From Bacteroidota bacterium (GTDB lineage Bacteria; Bacteroidota; Ignavibacteria; UBA10030), in NCBI GenBank assembly GCA_003519375.1, contig DOWV01000169.1:2669-17814 (forward strand): a DNA stretch of 15,146 bases, written 5' to 3'. Below the pieces are notes generated by a model, which saw nothing but the letters and a program-made list of their open reading frames with translations, made no database searches and was not told where the DNA came from. Shown piece by piece: positions 5,775 to 13,187 of the stretch (positions are counted from its first letter, which is position 1; each line of letters starts with the position of its first letter). The position numbers and the translations under genes were made by a program.

Positions 5775-8700
5775 CTACTTGCTCGGCACAGTCTCGTTGA
5801 ACCTCACAGAGACAAGTTTCGAGACTCCCTCCTCCTCCATGGTCACGCCATAGAGCGCGTTGGCCGCCTCCATCGTGCGCTTATTATGCGTCACGACGAT
5901 GAACTGTGTGTTGTCCGAGAACTTTCTGATGATTCTTGTGAACCGGTCGATGTTCGAATCATCGAGCGGGGCATCGACTTCGTCCAGGATACAGAACGGA
6001 CTCGGTTTGACGAGGTAGATTGCGAACAGGAGCGCAATCGCCGTCAGCGTTTTCTCTCCTCCTGAGAGAAGATCGATCGAAGTCGGGCGCTTGCCGCGTG
6101 GTTTCGCGATAATTTCGATGCGCGCTTCGAGCGGATCGACATCAGGCTCAAGGCGGAGATCGCACTCATCGCCTTCGTCGAACAATCCTTTGAACGTTGT
6201 GATGAAGTTTTCGCGGATCTTACCGAACGTCCCGAGGAACTGGTGCTGCGCCGTTGTATTGATTTCTTCGATCGTCGCCATCAATGTCTGCTCGGACTCA
6301 ACCAGATCCTTCCTCTGGGCGTTCACAAAATCAAGACGTTCTTTTTCGCTCTTGTACTCGTCGAAGGCCGCAAAATTGACCGCACCCAGGGCGCGGATTT
6401 TTTCTTTCAGTGTCCGCACTTCTTCGCGAGCCGCGTGAAAATCAAACGTCTCATTATCCTCAAACGTCTGAAGCTGCAGGTCAAGATCGAACTCGTCCCT
6501 GGCGCGCGATTTCAGATTCTCACCCTTCATGGTGAGTTCCTGGATCTTGATCTCGAGATCGTGGGCCGCCTTCAAGGAGCCTTCGTGGCGGAGCCGTTCG
6601 TCTTTCAGCTTGAGCTCGATCTCATGCACCTGGCCGCGTTTGACGGCGACCTCTTTCTCCATCCCTTTCTTCTTTTCGCTTAATGAACTCAGCTCTTCGC
6701 GCGCGGCAGCGAGAACATCCTCAATCTCGGTCATTTCGGTCGTGAGATTTTCGATTTCCTGGCGCGCGGCCAGAATGTCGGCTGTACGCTGCTCAAAGGT
6801 CGCCGCCATGGAGCTGAGGGTCGAGGCCGTGTGGTCGATATCCTGCTGGATACTTCGTTCTTCGCCTTTCAGCGAAAGGACCTCGACGTTCGCTTCATTC
6901 GCGATGCGGGAGTACTCGTTCCAGAGCGCTTCCATCGTCTCGAGTTCGCTTGCAGCTGCTCCGGAGAGGCGCTCAGCCTCTGATTTCCGAGCTTCGAGTT
7001 GTTCGATTTCCGGACCGAGGGAATTCAGCTCGTTGACGAGGGCTCCGATTTCCTGCTGGAGCTTCTGCGCCTCAAGCTCGTTGCGCTCGATGGTTTCGTG
7101 AGCGCGCTTCTTCTCAAATTCCAGCTGGGCGATGCGAATCTCGACCGACGTCATTTCCTGTTCGAACGACTTTGCCTCTTCGAGCAAGTGCTTGACATCG
7201 ATGCGTCCCGTTTCATCGGTCTTCTCCTCAACTTCCCTCAAGAGCCGGTCGCGCTGGCGCTGGAACCCGCGAATCTCCTCCGCCATCTCTTCGATCTGTG
7301 TCCGGCCGCCGATGTGCCCGCCTTCATCCTGACGAACGCTTCCGCCGCGCACGACACCTTTGTTCGTCACGATTTCGCCTTCCACCGTGACGCACCGAAT
7401 TCCCTTGTCGCGCCCGACCACCGTTCGCGCTACGTCCACGTCGGCGACAACCAGTGTGTCGTCAAGGAGAACCCTGTAGAGCTCCCTGAACCGGTCATCC
7501 GCATGAACCAGGCTGCTGGCCCAACCGATGACGCCGGGGTCGGTATAAAGCGGACGGTGATCCATCAACTTCGGGAGCCGGTCCAGGCAGATAAACGTCG
7601 CTTTGCCCTTCTGGTGTTTCTTCAGGTACTCGATTGCAGCATAGGCATGATCGATGGACGAAACGATGACATATCCCGAGGCTTCACCGAGCGAGGATTC
7701 GACCGCCACGCGATAGCGTGGATCGACTGCGGCCGCTTCGCCGACGGTCGTCTCGACGATCGATTTCCAATCACCGCTCGTGATCAGGTAGCGAGCTCCC
7801 TCAGAGTACCCGTCGAAATTCTCGACGAGCCCTTTGAGGAAATCCATCTTTGCCTGTTTGCGCTCGATGGTGCTCCGCATCTCGAAGTCGCGGTCGCGCA
7901 AGGTCTCGAGTTCTTTCTGCAGCTCCACTTTTCTGGCTTCCATCTGGTGGACGCGCACTTCTGCTTCGGCATGCTTCCGGCGAAACTCGCGGTCCTCGGA
8001 GGAGAGATGGAGCACGAGCTCGGCATTCTTCTCGATCTCGTCTTTGGAAACCTGGTTTTCCTCTCCGGTGTAATCAATCCGACCGCGGAGGTTTTCGGTT
8101 CTGGCCTTGAGCTGTCCTTCGCGATTCCGCAGTTCGGACCCTGCCTGCATCAGCGCGATCACGCGGTCCTGCTGGGCCTTCATCTCCGCCTTTTTCTCAT
8201 TCAGCTGCTGCTCGAACCGGTCGAGTTCGTCTTTCTTCTGCCGATACGTCTCTTCCGCTGCGAGCGTCTTCTGCTGAACGCCCGCGAGTTTCGCCCGCAA
8301 TTCTTCGTGGCGCTGACCCAGCACTTCTTCCCGCTGGCGGATCTGAATCTTTTCTTTCTCGTAGCGTTCAATGTTGACCGTCAGCGACCGCCTGCGTTCG
8401 TTCGATGTGGCAATCGTCTGCTCCGACTGATGGACCTTGACCTGCTGATCCGAGTACGCCGTCTGCACTTCGGACATCCGGTCTTCGAGCTCATCCATCT
8501 CCGTCCGAAGAACGTCGAGGAGCGTTTCCTCCTGCGAGAGCTCAACGTGTATTTTCGATTTCTCAGTCACCGCCAGGTTCAGTTGATCCTGGAGCGGCGC
8601 AATCTTCGTGACGACGCTTGCATACTCACGAGCGAGGAGTGTGGTCTCGAGCACATGAACCTGCCTGGCGTGCTCGTTGTATCGTTCGGCTTTGTGCGCC

Positions 8701-9323
8701 TGCCGTTCGAGCGAATTGACCGCCTTCTGCACTTCCCGTACGATGTCACTGACACGCGTCAGGTCGTGTTGGACCGATTCGAGTTTTCTGTACGCCTCTT
8801 TGCGCCGGTGCTTGTACTTCGTGACCCCTGCGGCTTCCTCAAACAACCGACGGCGCTCTTCCGCGCTGTCGCTCAGGATTGTCTCGACCATTTTCAGCTC
8901 GATGACGGAGTACGCGTCCGAGCCCATGCCGGTATCCATAAAGAGATCCCGGATATCCTTCAGGCGGCAGAGCGTCTTGTTGAGGTAGTATTCACTCTCA
9001 CCGGAGCGGTAGACTCGCCGGGTGACAACGACTTCACTGTATTCGGATGGAAGGATACCTTTGGTGTTTTCGATGGTGAGGGAGACTTCGGCAATGCTGA
9101 GGGGTTTGCGGTTCTTGGTGCCGTTGAAGATGACGTCTTCCATCTTGTCGCTGCGAAGCATCGTCGGCCGTTGTTCGCCGAGCGCCCAGCGAATGGCGTC
9201 GACGACGTTTGTTTTGCCGCACCCGTTGGGGCCGACAATCGAGGTGATTCCGGAGTCGAAGGACAGATTGATTTTCTGAGCAAACGACTTGAAACCGAAC
9301 ACTTCGAGCTTCGAGAGATACAT
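5775..9323 (-). CDS. smc: Chromosome partition protein SMC
   Basis: An ABC-type ATPase that dimerises through a hinge, works with ScpA/ScpB and organises and segregates the chromosome. It has 1182 residues, normal for bacterial SMC. The start MYLSKLEVFGFKSF is typical. Walker A GPNGCGKTN lies at 31-39. GMGSDAYSVIELKMVE and EERRRLFEEAAGVTKYKHRRKE follow near 150-190. There are long coiled-coil arms (about 165-510 and 665-1020), a hinge at about 520-660 beginning near AAVDPRYRVAVESSLGEASG and ending with VVRGGSVR, the signature LLSGGEKTLTAIALLFA near 1080, and Walker B FCILDEVDAPLDDSN near 1110. The ATG at 9323 shares its A with the TAA of the upstream GH2-fold gene (TAATG), and GGAG lies 9 bases upstream, so translation is probably coupled. 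An in-frame extension to 9509 overlaps that gene and was rejected. scpA and scpB are not in the window. Confidence 0.98.
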   Translation of the reverse strand: MYLSKLEVFGFKSFAQKINLSFDSGITSIVGPNGCGKTNVVDAIRWALGEQRPTMLRSDKMEDVIFNGTKNRKPLSIAEVSLTIENTKGILPSEYSEVVVTRRVYRSGESEYYLNKTLCRLKDIRDLFMDTGMGSDAYSVIELKMVETILSDSAEERRRLFEEAAGVTKYKHRRKEAYRKLESVQHDLTRVSDIVREVQKAVNSLERQAHKAERYNEHARQVHVLETTLLAREYASVVTKIAPLQDQLNLAVTEKSKIHVELSQEETLLDVLRTEMDELEDRMSEVQTAYSDQQVKVHQSEQTIATSNERRRSLTVNIERYEKEKIQIRQREEVLGQRHEELRAKLAGVQQKTLAAEETYRQKKDELDRFEQQLNEKKAEMKAQQDRVIALMQAGSELRNREGQLKARTENLRGRIDYTGEENQVSKDEIEKNAELVLHLSSEDREFRRKHAEAEVRVHQMEARKVELQKELETLRDRDFEMRSTIERKQAKMDFLKGLVENFDGYSEGARYLITSGDWKSIVETTVGEAAAVDPRYRVAVESSLGEASGYVIVSSIDHAYAAIEYLKKHQKGKATFICLDRLPKLMDHRPLYTDPGVIGWASSLVHADDRFRELYRVLLDDTLVVADVDVARTVVGRDKGIRCVTVEGEIVTNKGVVRGGSVRQDEGGHIGGRTQIEEMAEEIRGFQRQRDRLLREVEEKTDETGRIDVKHLLEEAKSFEQEMTSVEIRIAQLEFEKKRAHETIERNELEAQKLQQEIGALVNELNSLGPEIEQLEARKSEAERLSGAAASELETMEALWNEYSRIANEANVEVLSLKGEERSIQQDIDHTASTLSSMAATFEQRTADILAARQEIENLTTEMTEIEDVLAAAREELSSLSEKKKGMEKEVAVKRGQVHEIELKLKDERLRHEGSLKAAHDLEIKIQELTMKGENLKSRARDEFDLDLQLQTFEDNETFDFHAAREEVRTLKEKIRALGAVNFAAFDEYKSEKERLDFVNAQRKDLVESEQTLMATIEEINTTAQHQFLGTFGKIRENFITTFKGLFDEGDECDLRLEPDVDPLEARIEIIAKPRGKRPTSIDLLSGGEKTLTAIALLFAIYLVKPSPFCILDEVDAPLDDSNIDRFTRIIRKFSDNTQFIVVTHNKRTMEAANALYGVTMEEEGVSKLVSVRFNETVPSK

Positions 9324-11953
9324 TAACTGAGGCTCCGGCCTAGTTGGATGAAGAATTCGACGTACGCCGTCAACGCATAGGTCGTTTCGTAGTAAGCAAA
9401 CAACCCTCCCAGAATCATCAGGACGACGGCACATCCGCCTGCGTATGCCTTCACCCTGCTCACATCGTAAATCACCGATATCCCCTTCAGAATACGCAGG
9501 AAGGACCAAACGACGAAGACCCCGATGAGAGCAAATGTCGGGATCACATAGAGCTCAGCCTGAAGAAGCTTGAACAGCGCCATCCCCACCGGGCTCAGGA
9601 GAACAATCGGCAGGGTGGCCCACACAGCCACTGCAAAGGCGTGGTACCACGAGACCCTCCGTTTGACGAGGAAGGCAAAGAGCTTGATGAACAGAGCAAT
9701 CACCGGGTAGACGGCAAGAAACACGACGGAGAAGGCCAGTATGCCAAGAAACGGCTGCCACACGGCGGAGATCAGTTTCTCTTTCAGGCTGTCGGACACG
9801 AACACGATTGTCACGAGCGAGTCGGCAAGCGAATCTGTCCTGAAGCGGTAGAGAATGCCGGACGCGATAACCCCCAGCGTCACGGCAACGGATGCCGCGA
9901 GAATAATAGTCTGCGGAATCGAGACTGTGTGCACGTCACGCAGGTCCGCATAGAAATTATACGATCGTAACAACGCGCGCTTGAATGATTCGTTGAACCG
10001 GCGGTTGTAATGGTAGAGATACGCAATGACAAAAATCACCGCGAAACCCCAGACGATGTGTGCGACGGGAAACGAGGCGCGGTAGCGTCCGATGGGAAGG
10101 GCTGTGGTTTTTTCGCCGTTGTAGATCAGTTTCACCATCTCGAACGATGCCCGCTTCTCGCGGCCATAGCTGAGCAAACCGACACGATAGACCGTGCGAT
10201 CGCCGCTCCCGATCGACATCCATGGCCGATCACCTCTCCAGTCGGCAAACGCATCGATGAACGATCCGGCGATCCCCGCTTCCCCGATCGACTGGTAGCT
10301 CTTCTTGAAGAATTCAGCCTGCGCTTCCTGGGACATCGGATCGCTCCAGCCGTTCCGATTCTCGGGTTCCACATCCTTTCCGTACGCCAGAAGGACCACA
10401 GGCTGTCCGGTGTGCTCGCGTACCCATGTTTGCATGGCGCTCTTGAGCTGGCTGCTCTTATCGAATGAAAGACGGAAAGCGGCGATGGGGATCTTGCCTG
10501 CGCATTGATCGGACGCGAACACGCGGGAACCAAAATAGACAGGGCGGGCATCGAGCTTCGCAATCGTCCCGGCCAGGCGTTCCACGAAACCGCGTGTCCG
10601 GTCATCGGATGAATGGAAGTCATCTCCGATCCCCCAGGCGACCACCGACGGACGATGCCTGTCGCGCTCGATGATTTCGCTTATCGCCGCCTCAGCCAGC
10701 AGCTTGAAGTTCTCCTGGTCGAGAATCTCCGAAGGCACACTGACTGCCGGAATCTCTTCGAACACCAGCAAGCCGTACCGATCGCATAGACTGAGGATGT
10801 AAGGATGAGGAGGGTGGAACGCGAAGCGAACGGCGTTTGCTCCCAACGTCTTCATCAGCGTGATATCTTTTTCCATCTGCTCGTAGGTGAGCGAGCCGCC
10901 GCGGCGGGCAACATCTTCATGCCACACCACACCACGAAGCACAACCGGCTTTCCGTTCAACTGAAACGCATTTCCGACAATATCGAATCGCCGGAATCCG
11001 GTAACACATTCCAGCTCATCGATCCCTCGCACGGTTCTTGCCTGCTGGAGAAAAAGCCTCGCACGCACCGTGTAGAGATCGGGAGTCTCCGGACTCCACA
11101 CGCGCGGAGTCTTGACGACGACAGATGCGCGGACTTCGTAGTCGCGGTTCGGCTGGATCGTCACAGGCTGCGGCGCCGAGCTTCCCACAACCGCACCGCT
11201 CGATTTTTCGATCACATCGACGGCGAGGAGAGGCTGTCCTGAACCCACCAAAGCGCTCAGCGTGTCCCCTGCCGAGCCAGAGAGTTTGCTGTTGAGCACC
11301 CCCACGACATCGACCGAGCCTTGTGCAAGGTCCTGGGAAAGATTGCTGTGAATGACGAGCCGGTCGATCCAGAGGCGCGGTGTCACGAGAAGGTAGATGT
11401 CGCGCACAATTCCAGAGTAATCCCGCCATCCGAGAATCTGCTTTCGCAGCGGCAGCGTTGAACGTGAACTCAGGTTGTTGTTAACGACGATCTTGATCGC
11501 ATTTTCGCCGCCTAGCTGCAGGGCGTTTTCAGGGAGGTCGATATCGACTGTCGTATAGCCGCCAACGTGTCTGCCGACAAAAACATCGTTGATGTATACC
11601 TCGGCATCGAGATTGATCCCCAGTCCGATTAGATGAAAGGAAGAAGCGGAAAGCGTGGCCCGATCGAGCGTAAACTTTCGCATGAAGGTGATGCGGCCTT
11701 TGTAATCGAACGAGGAGGGAACTTTGACATCCTTCCACGATTCGTTGTCGATCGTATACGACCAGGTCCCTGCGAGATCGATCTTGCGCCGATACTGATT
11801 ATCAAGATGCACACTGGCGTCGGAACCGACAAGAGTAGGCTGCCCGTTTTCATAGATTGTGACCTGTCCAAACGCAGAAACGCCAGGTAAAACGCCCAGA
11901 AGCGAGAGAAGAAGGGGGAGAATACGGTAAAAAGTAAGAGGTATTTTGGTCAA
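9323..11953 (-). CDS. GH2-fold protein lacking both catalytic glutamates, fused to a Yip1-like membrane domain
   Basis: 876 residues from a TTG at 11953. Layout in this numbering: signal peptide (about 1-28, LLLSLLGVLPGVSAFG); jelly-roll sugar-binding domain (55-190, with LAGTWSY and GWRDYSGIVRDIYL); Ig-like domain (195-322); TIM barrel (325-612, with GKPVVLRGVVWHED, QMEKDITLMKTLGANAVRFA and CDRYGLLVFEEIPA); then about six hydrophobic segments between 629 and 863, ending in a Yip1-like WSFLRILKGISVIYDVSRVKA region. The family acid/base motif W-S-x-G-N-E reads WGIGDD (Asp445 for Glu, codon 10619-10621). The nucleophile motif T/S-E-Y/F-G reads LLAYGKD (Ala523 for Glu, codon 10385-10387). GH2 hydrolysis is therefore unlikely, and a binding or scaffold role at the membrane is inferred. 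A longer reading frame reaches a TTG at 12049 but gives an implausibly long region before the signal peptide. Its stop overlaps the smc start. Confidence 0.85.
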   Translation of the reverse strand: MTKIPLTFYRILPLLLSLLGVLPGVSAFGQVTIYENGQPTLVGSDASVHLDNQYRRKIDLAGTWSYTIDNESWKDVKVPSSFDYKGRITFMRKFTLDRATLSASSFHLIGLGINLDAEVYINDVFVGRHVGGYTTVDIDLPENALQLGGENAIKIVVNNNLSSRSTLPLRKQILGWRDYSGIVRDIYLLVTPRLWIDRLVIHSNLSQDLAQGSVDVVGVLNSKLSGSAGDTLSALVGSGQPLLAVDVIEKSSGAVVGSSAPQPVTIQPNRDYEVRASVVVKTPRVWSPETPDLYTVRARLFLQQARTVRGIDELECVTGFRRFDIVGNAFQLNGKPVVLRGVVWHEDVARRGGSLTYEQMEKDITLMKTLGANAVRFAFHPPHPYILSLCDRYGLLVFEEIPAVSVPSEILDQENFKLLAEAAISEIIERDRHRPSVVAWGIGDDFHSSDDRTRGFVERLAGTIAKLDARPVYFGSRVFASDQCAGKIPIAAFRLSFDKSSQLKSAMQTWVREHTGQPVVLLAYGKDVEPENRNGWSDPMSQEAQAEFFKKSYQSIGEAGIAGSFIDAFADWRGDRPWMSIGSGDRTVYRVGLLSYGREKRASFEMVKLIYNGEKTTALPIGRYRASFPVAHIVWGFAVIFVIAYLYHYNRRFNESFKRALLRSYNFYADLRDVHTVSIPQTIILAASVAVTLGVIASGILYRFRTDSLADSLVTIVFVSDSLKEKLISAVWQPFLGILAFSVVFLAVYPVIALFIKLFAFLVKRRVSWYHAFAVAVWATLPIVLLSPVGMALFKLLQAELYVIPTFALIGVFVVWSFLRILKGISVIYDVSRVKAYAGGCAVVLMILGGLFAYYETTYALTAYVEFFIQLGRSLS

Positions 11954-12020
11954 TTCTGTCTGAGGGTAGTGTGCAAAGGGACGGGGCAGAACTGAAAAAA
12001 CCCCGTGAAACGTCGGTGGG

Positions 12021-12049
12021 AATATAATACAAAAATGGCCGGAAATCAA
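12021..12049 (-). promoter_or_regulatory. Candidate promoter for the GH2-fold protein/smc/HAD group
   Basis: On the minus strand TTGATT (12049-12044) and TATATT (12026-12021) are separated by 17 bases, a sigma70-like arrangement. Transcription would start near 12014, leaving a leader of about 60 bases before the TTG start at 11953. If the organism uses Bacteroidota-type promoters (TAnnTTTG), this match is less meaningful. Confidence 0.25.
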
Positions 12050-12248
12050 CGAAAATCATAGCATTATCAGACCTGGGAACGGGTCTAAACGCCATAATTT
12101 TAAAGATTTCTGGCCATCAATTGAAGAACATGAAGCAGCGTTCGTGGAACAGCACTGGAAAACGAACGCAAACACGCCCACTCACGGATATCGGCGAAAT
12201 GCAAGGGTGATGACTCTCTCACCGGAGATCGCGTCCATGAAGAGAGGC
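12050..12248. other. Intergenic region between tpiA and the GH2-fold gene
   Basis: About 200 bases (nearly 300 counting to the chosen start at 11953) with no convincing gene. Only ORFs of under 20 codons or overlapping shadows occur. I found no strong stem-loop with a T tract after tpiA. This is the longest non-repetitive gap and the likely site of an upstream promoter for the smc group. Confidence 0.5.
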
Positions 12249-13016
12249 CTACTTCCTGGCGACCGCGGCCCTGATGATCGCCGAAAATGAGTCAGCCTTG
12301 AGGCACGCACCACCGACGAGTGCGCCGTCAACGTTTGGCTGCCAGAGAAGGTCGGCAGCATTGTCGGCTTTCACACTCCCTCCGTATTGAATGATGACCC
12401 GCTCTGCCGTTGTTCCGCCATAGAGCTCCGTGAGGAGCTTCCGAATCAGCGCGTGAACGTCTTCGGCTTGCTGCGGCGTGGCGGTTCTCCCTGTTCCGAT
12501 CGCCCACACTGGTTCATAAGCGAGAATCAGCTTCTCTGCGTTTTGGGCGGAGACATCGCTGAGAACTCCACGCACCTGTGCTGTGACGATCTGTTCGGTG
12601 ATGTTCTGTTCCCTTTGCTGGAGCGTTTCACCGACGCACACGATGGGAATCAAGCCGCTCGCCAGCGCCTTTTTCACTTTCTTGTTGATGAACTCATCCG
12701 TCTCGCCGAAAAACTGACGGCGCTCGGAGTGACCAAGGATAACATATCGGCATCCGACGCTCTTCAGCATGGCAGGAGCAATCTCGCCGGTAAATGCTCC
12801 TTCGTCCTTGAAGTACATGTTCTGTCCACCGATTGCGAAGGGTGTTCCCTTGACGAGCCTGGCAGCCAATTCCAGCGATGTAAACGGAGGGCAGAGTATC
12901 ACACTCACGCCCTGCAAATCGAAGCTCACGGATTTCTTCAATCCGTCTATCAATTCTTCCGTCTGACGGAAGTCTTTGTTCATTTTCCAGTTGCCTGCTA
13001 TCACCTTGGCACGCAT
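12249..13016 (-). CDS. tpiA: Triosephosphate isomerase
   Basis: Interconverts dihydroxyacetone phosphate and glyceraldehyde 3-phosphate in glycolysis and gluconeogenesis, as a cytoplasmic dimer. It has 255 residues, normal length. AGNWKMN (7-13) supplies Asn9 and Lys11, ILGHSERR (93-100) the catalytic His96, AYEPVWAIGTG (166-176) the catalytic Glu168 and the flexible loop, and YGGSV (211-215) and GALVGGACL (231-239) the phosphate grip. The ATG at 13016 starts MRAKVIAGNW directly at the first barrel strand. An in-frame extension to 13151 has no homology and runs through a degenerate four-helix-bundle remnant, so I rejected it. The ribosome-binding site is weak. gatB lies upstream on the same strand, about 170 bases away. 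Confidence 0.98.
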   Translation of the reverse strand: MRAKVIAGNWKMNKDFRQTEELIDGLKKSVSFDLQGVSVILCPPFTSLELAARLVKGTPFAIGGQNMYFKDEGAFTGEIAPAMLKSVGCRYVILGHSERRQFFGETDEFINKKVKKALASGLIPIVCVGETLQQREQNITEQIVTAQVRGVLSDVSAQNAEKLILAYEPVWAIGTGRTATPQQAEDVHALIRKLLTELYGGTTAERVIIQYGGSVKADNAADLLWQPNVDGALVGGACLKADSFSAIIRAAVARK

Positions 13017-13125
13017 AGTATTGTCCGAGTAGATCAGTGTTGAGTATGTGAGTAGTTGATTGTCGTACGAATTTGGAGTATTGCAATGCCTTCTTGTAGA
13101 CGTGGAGACCTTTGAATTTATGCAT
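13017..13125 (-). pseudogene. Remnant resembling the N-terminus of a four-helix-bundle (S23/IVP-type) protein
   Basis: The minus strand from an ATG at 13125 encodes MHKFKGLHVYKKALQYSK and continues FVRQSTTHILNTDLLGQY. This resembles the usual opening M-x-F-K-x-L-x-V-W/Y-x-K-A of S23-type four-helix-bundle proteins. The frame then runs into the 5' end of tpiA in a different frame, and no second half (the RAS/SxPxNIAEG region) follows, so only about 36 codons of possible homology remain. The remnant lies between gatB and tpiA and may supply tpiA's leader. It could be chance similarity, because the match is short. An apparently intact gene of the same broad family lies at the right edge. Confidence 0.4.
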
Positions 13126-13186
13126 TTGCGATATCTTTTACACGAGCGCAAACTCTTGTAGCATCATATGAATACTCCAATACTCC
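13075..13186. repeat. Three copies of an 8-mer, GGAGTATT/AATACTCC, in inverted arrangement
   Basis: AATACTCC occurs twice in tandem at 13171-13178 and 13179-13186, directly beside the gatB stop codon (13188-13190). The reverse complement GGAGTATT occurs at 13075-13082 inside the four-helix-bundle remnant. The intervening segment is thus bordered by inverted copies. This may mark an inserted or expanded unit. Confidence 0.55.
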
Positions 13187-13187
13187 A

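Noticed and set aside
6999..9326. 775-codon open frame on the plus strand
   Set aside because: It lies wholly antisense to smc, whose identity is certain. The frame stays open because of the codon composition of the coiled-coil gene, and its product shows no recognisable domain.
9324..9509. In-frame N-terminal extension of smc
   Set aside because: The extension overlaps the 3' end of the GH2-fold gene and adds residues not found in SMC proteins. MYLSKLEVFGFKSF is the standard start.
11954..12049. Longer start for the GH2-fold protein at a TTG (12049)
   Set aside because: It would place 42 residues before the hydrophobic core of the signal peptide and would run over a plausible promoter. The TTG at 11953 gives a normal signal peptide.
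13017..13151. In-frame N-terminal extension of tpiA
   Set aside because: The extra 45 residues have no homology to triosephosphate isomerase. The family start MRAKVIAGNWKMN is at 13016.
13075..13186. CRISPR-like repeat array
   Set aside because: The repeats are 8 bases, too short, partly inverted and without regular spacers. No cas genes are present.
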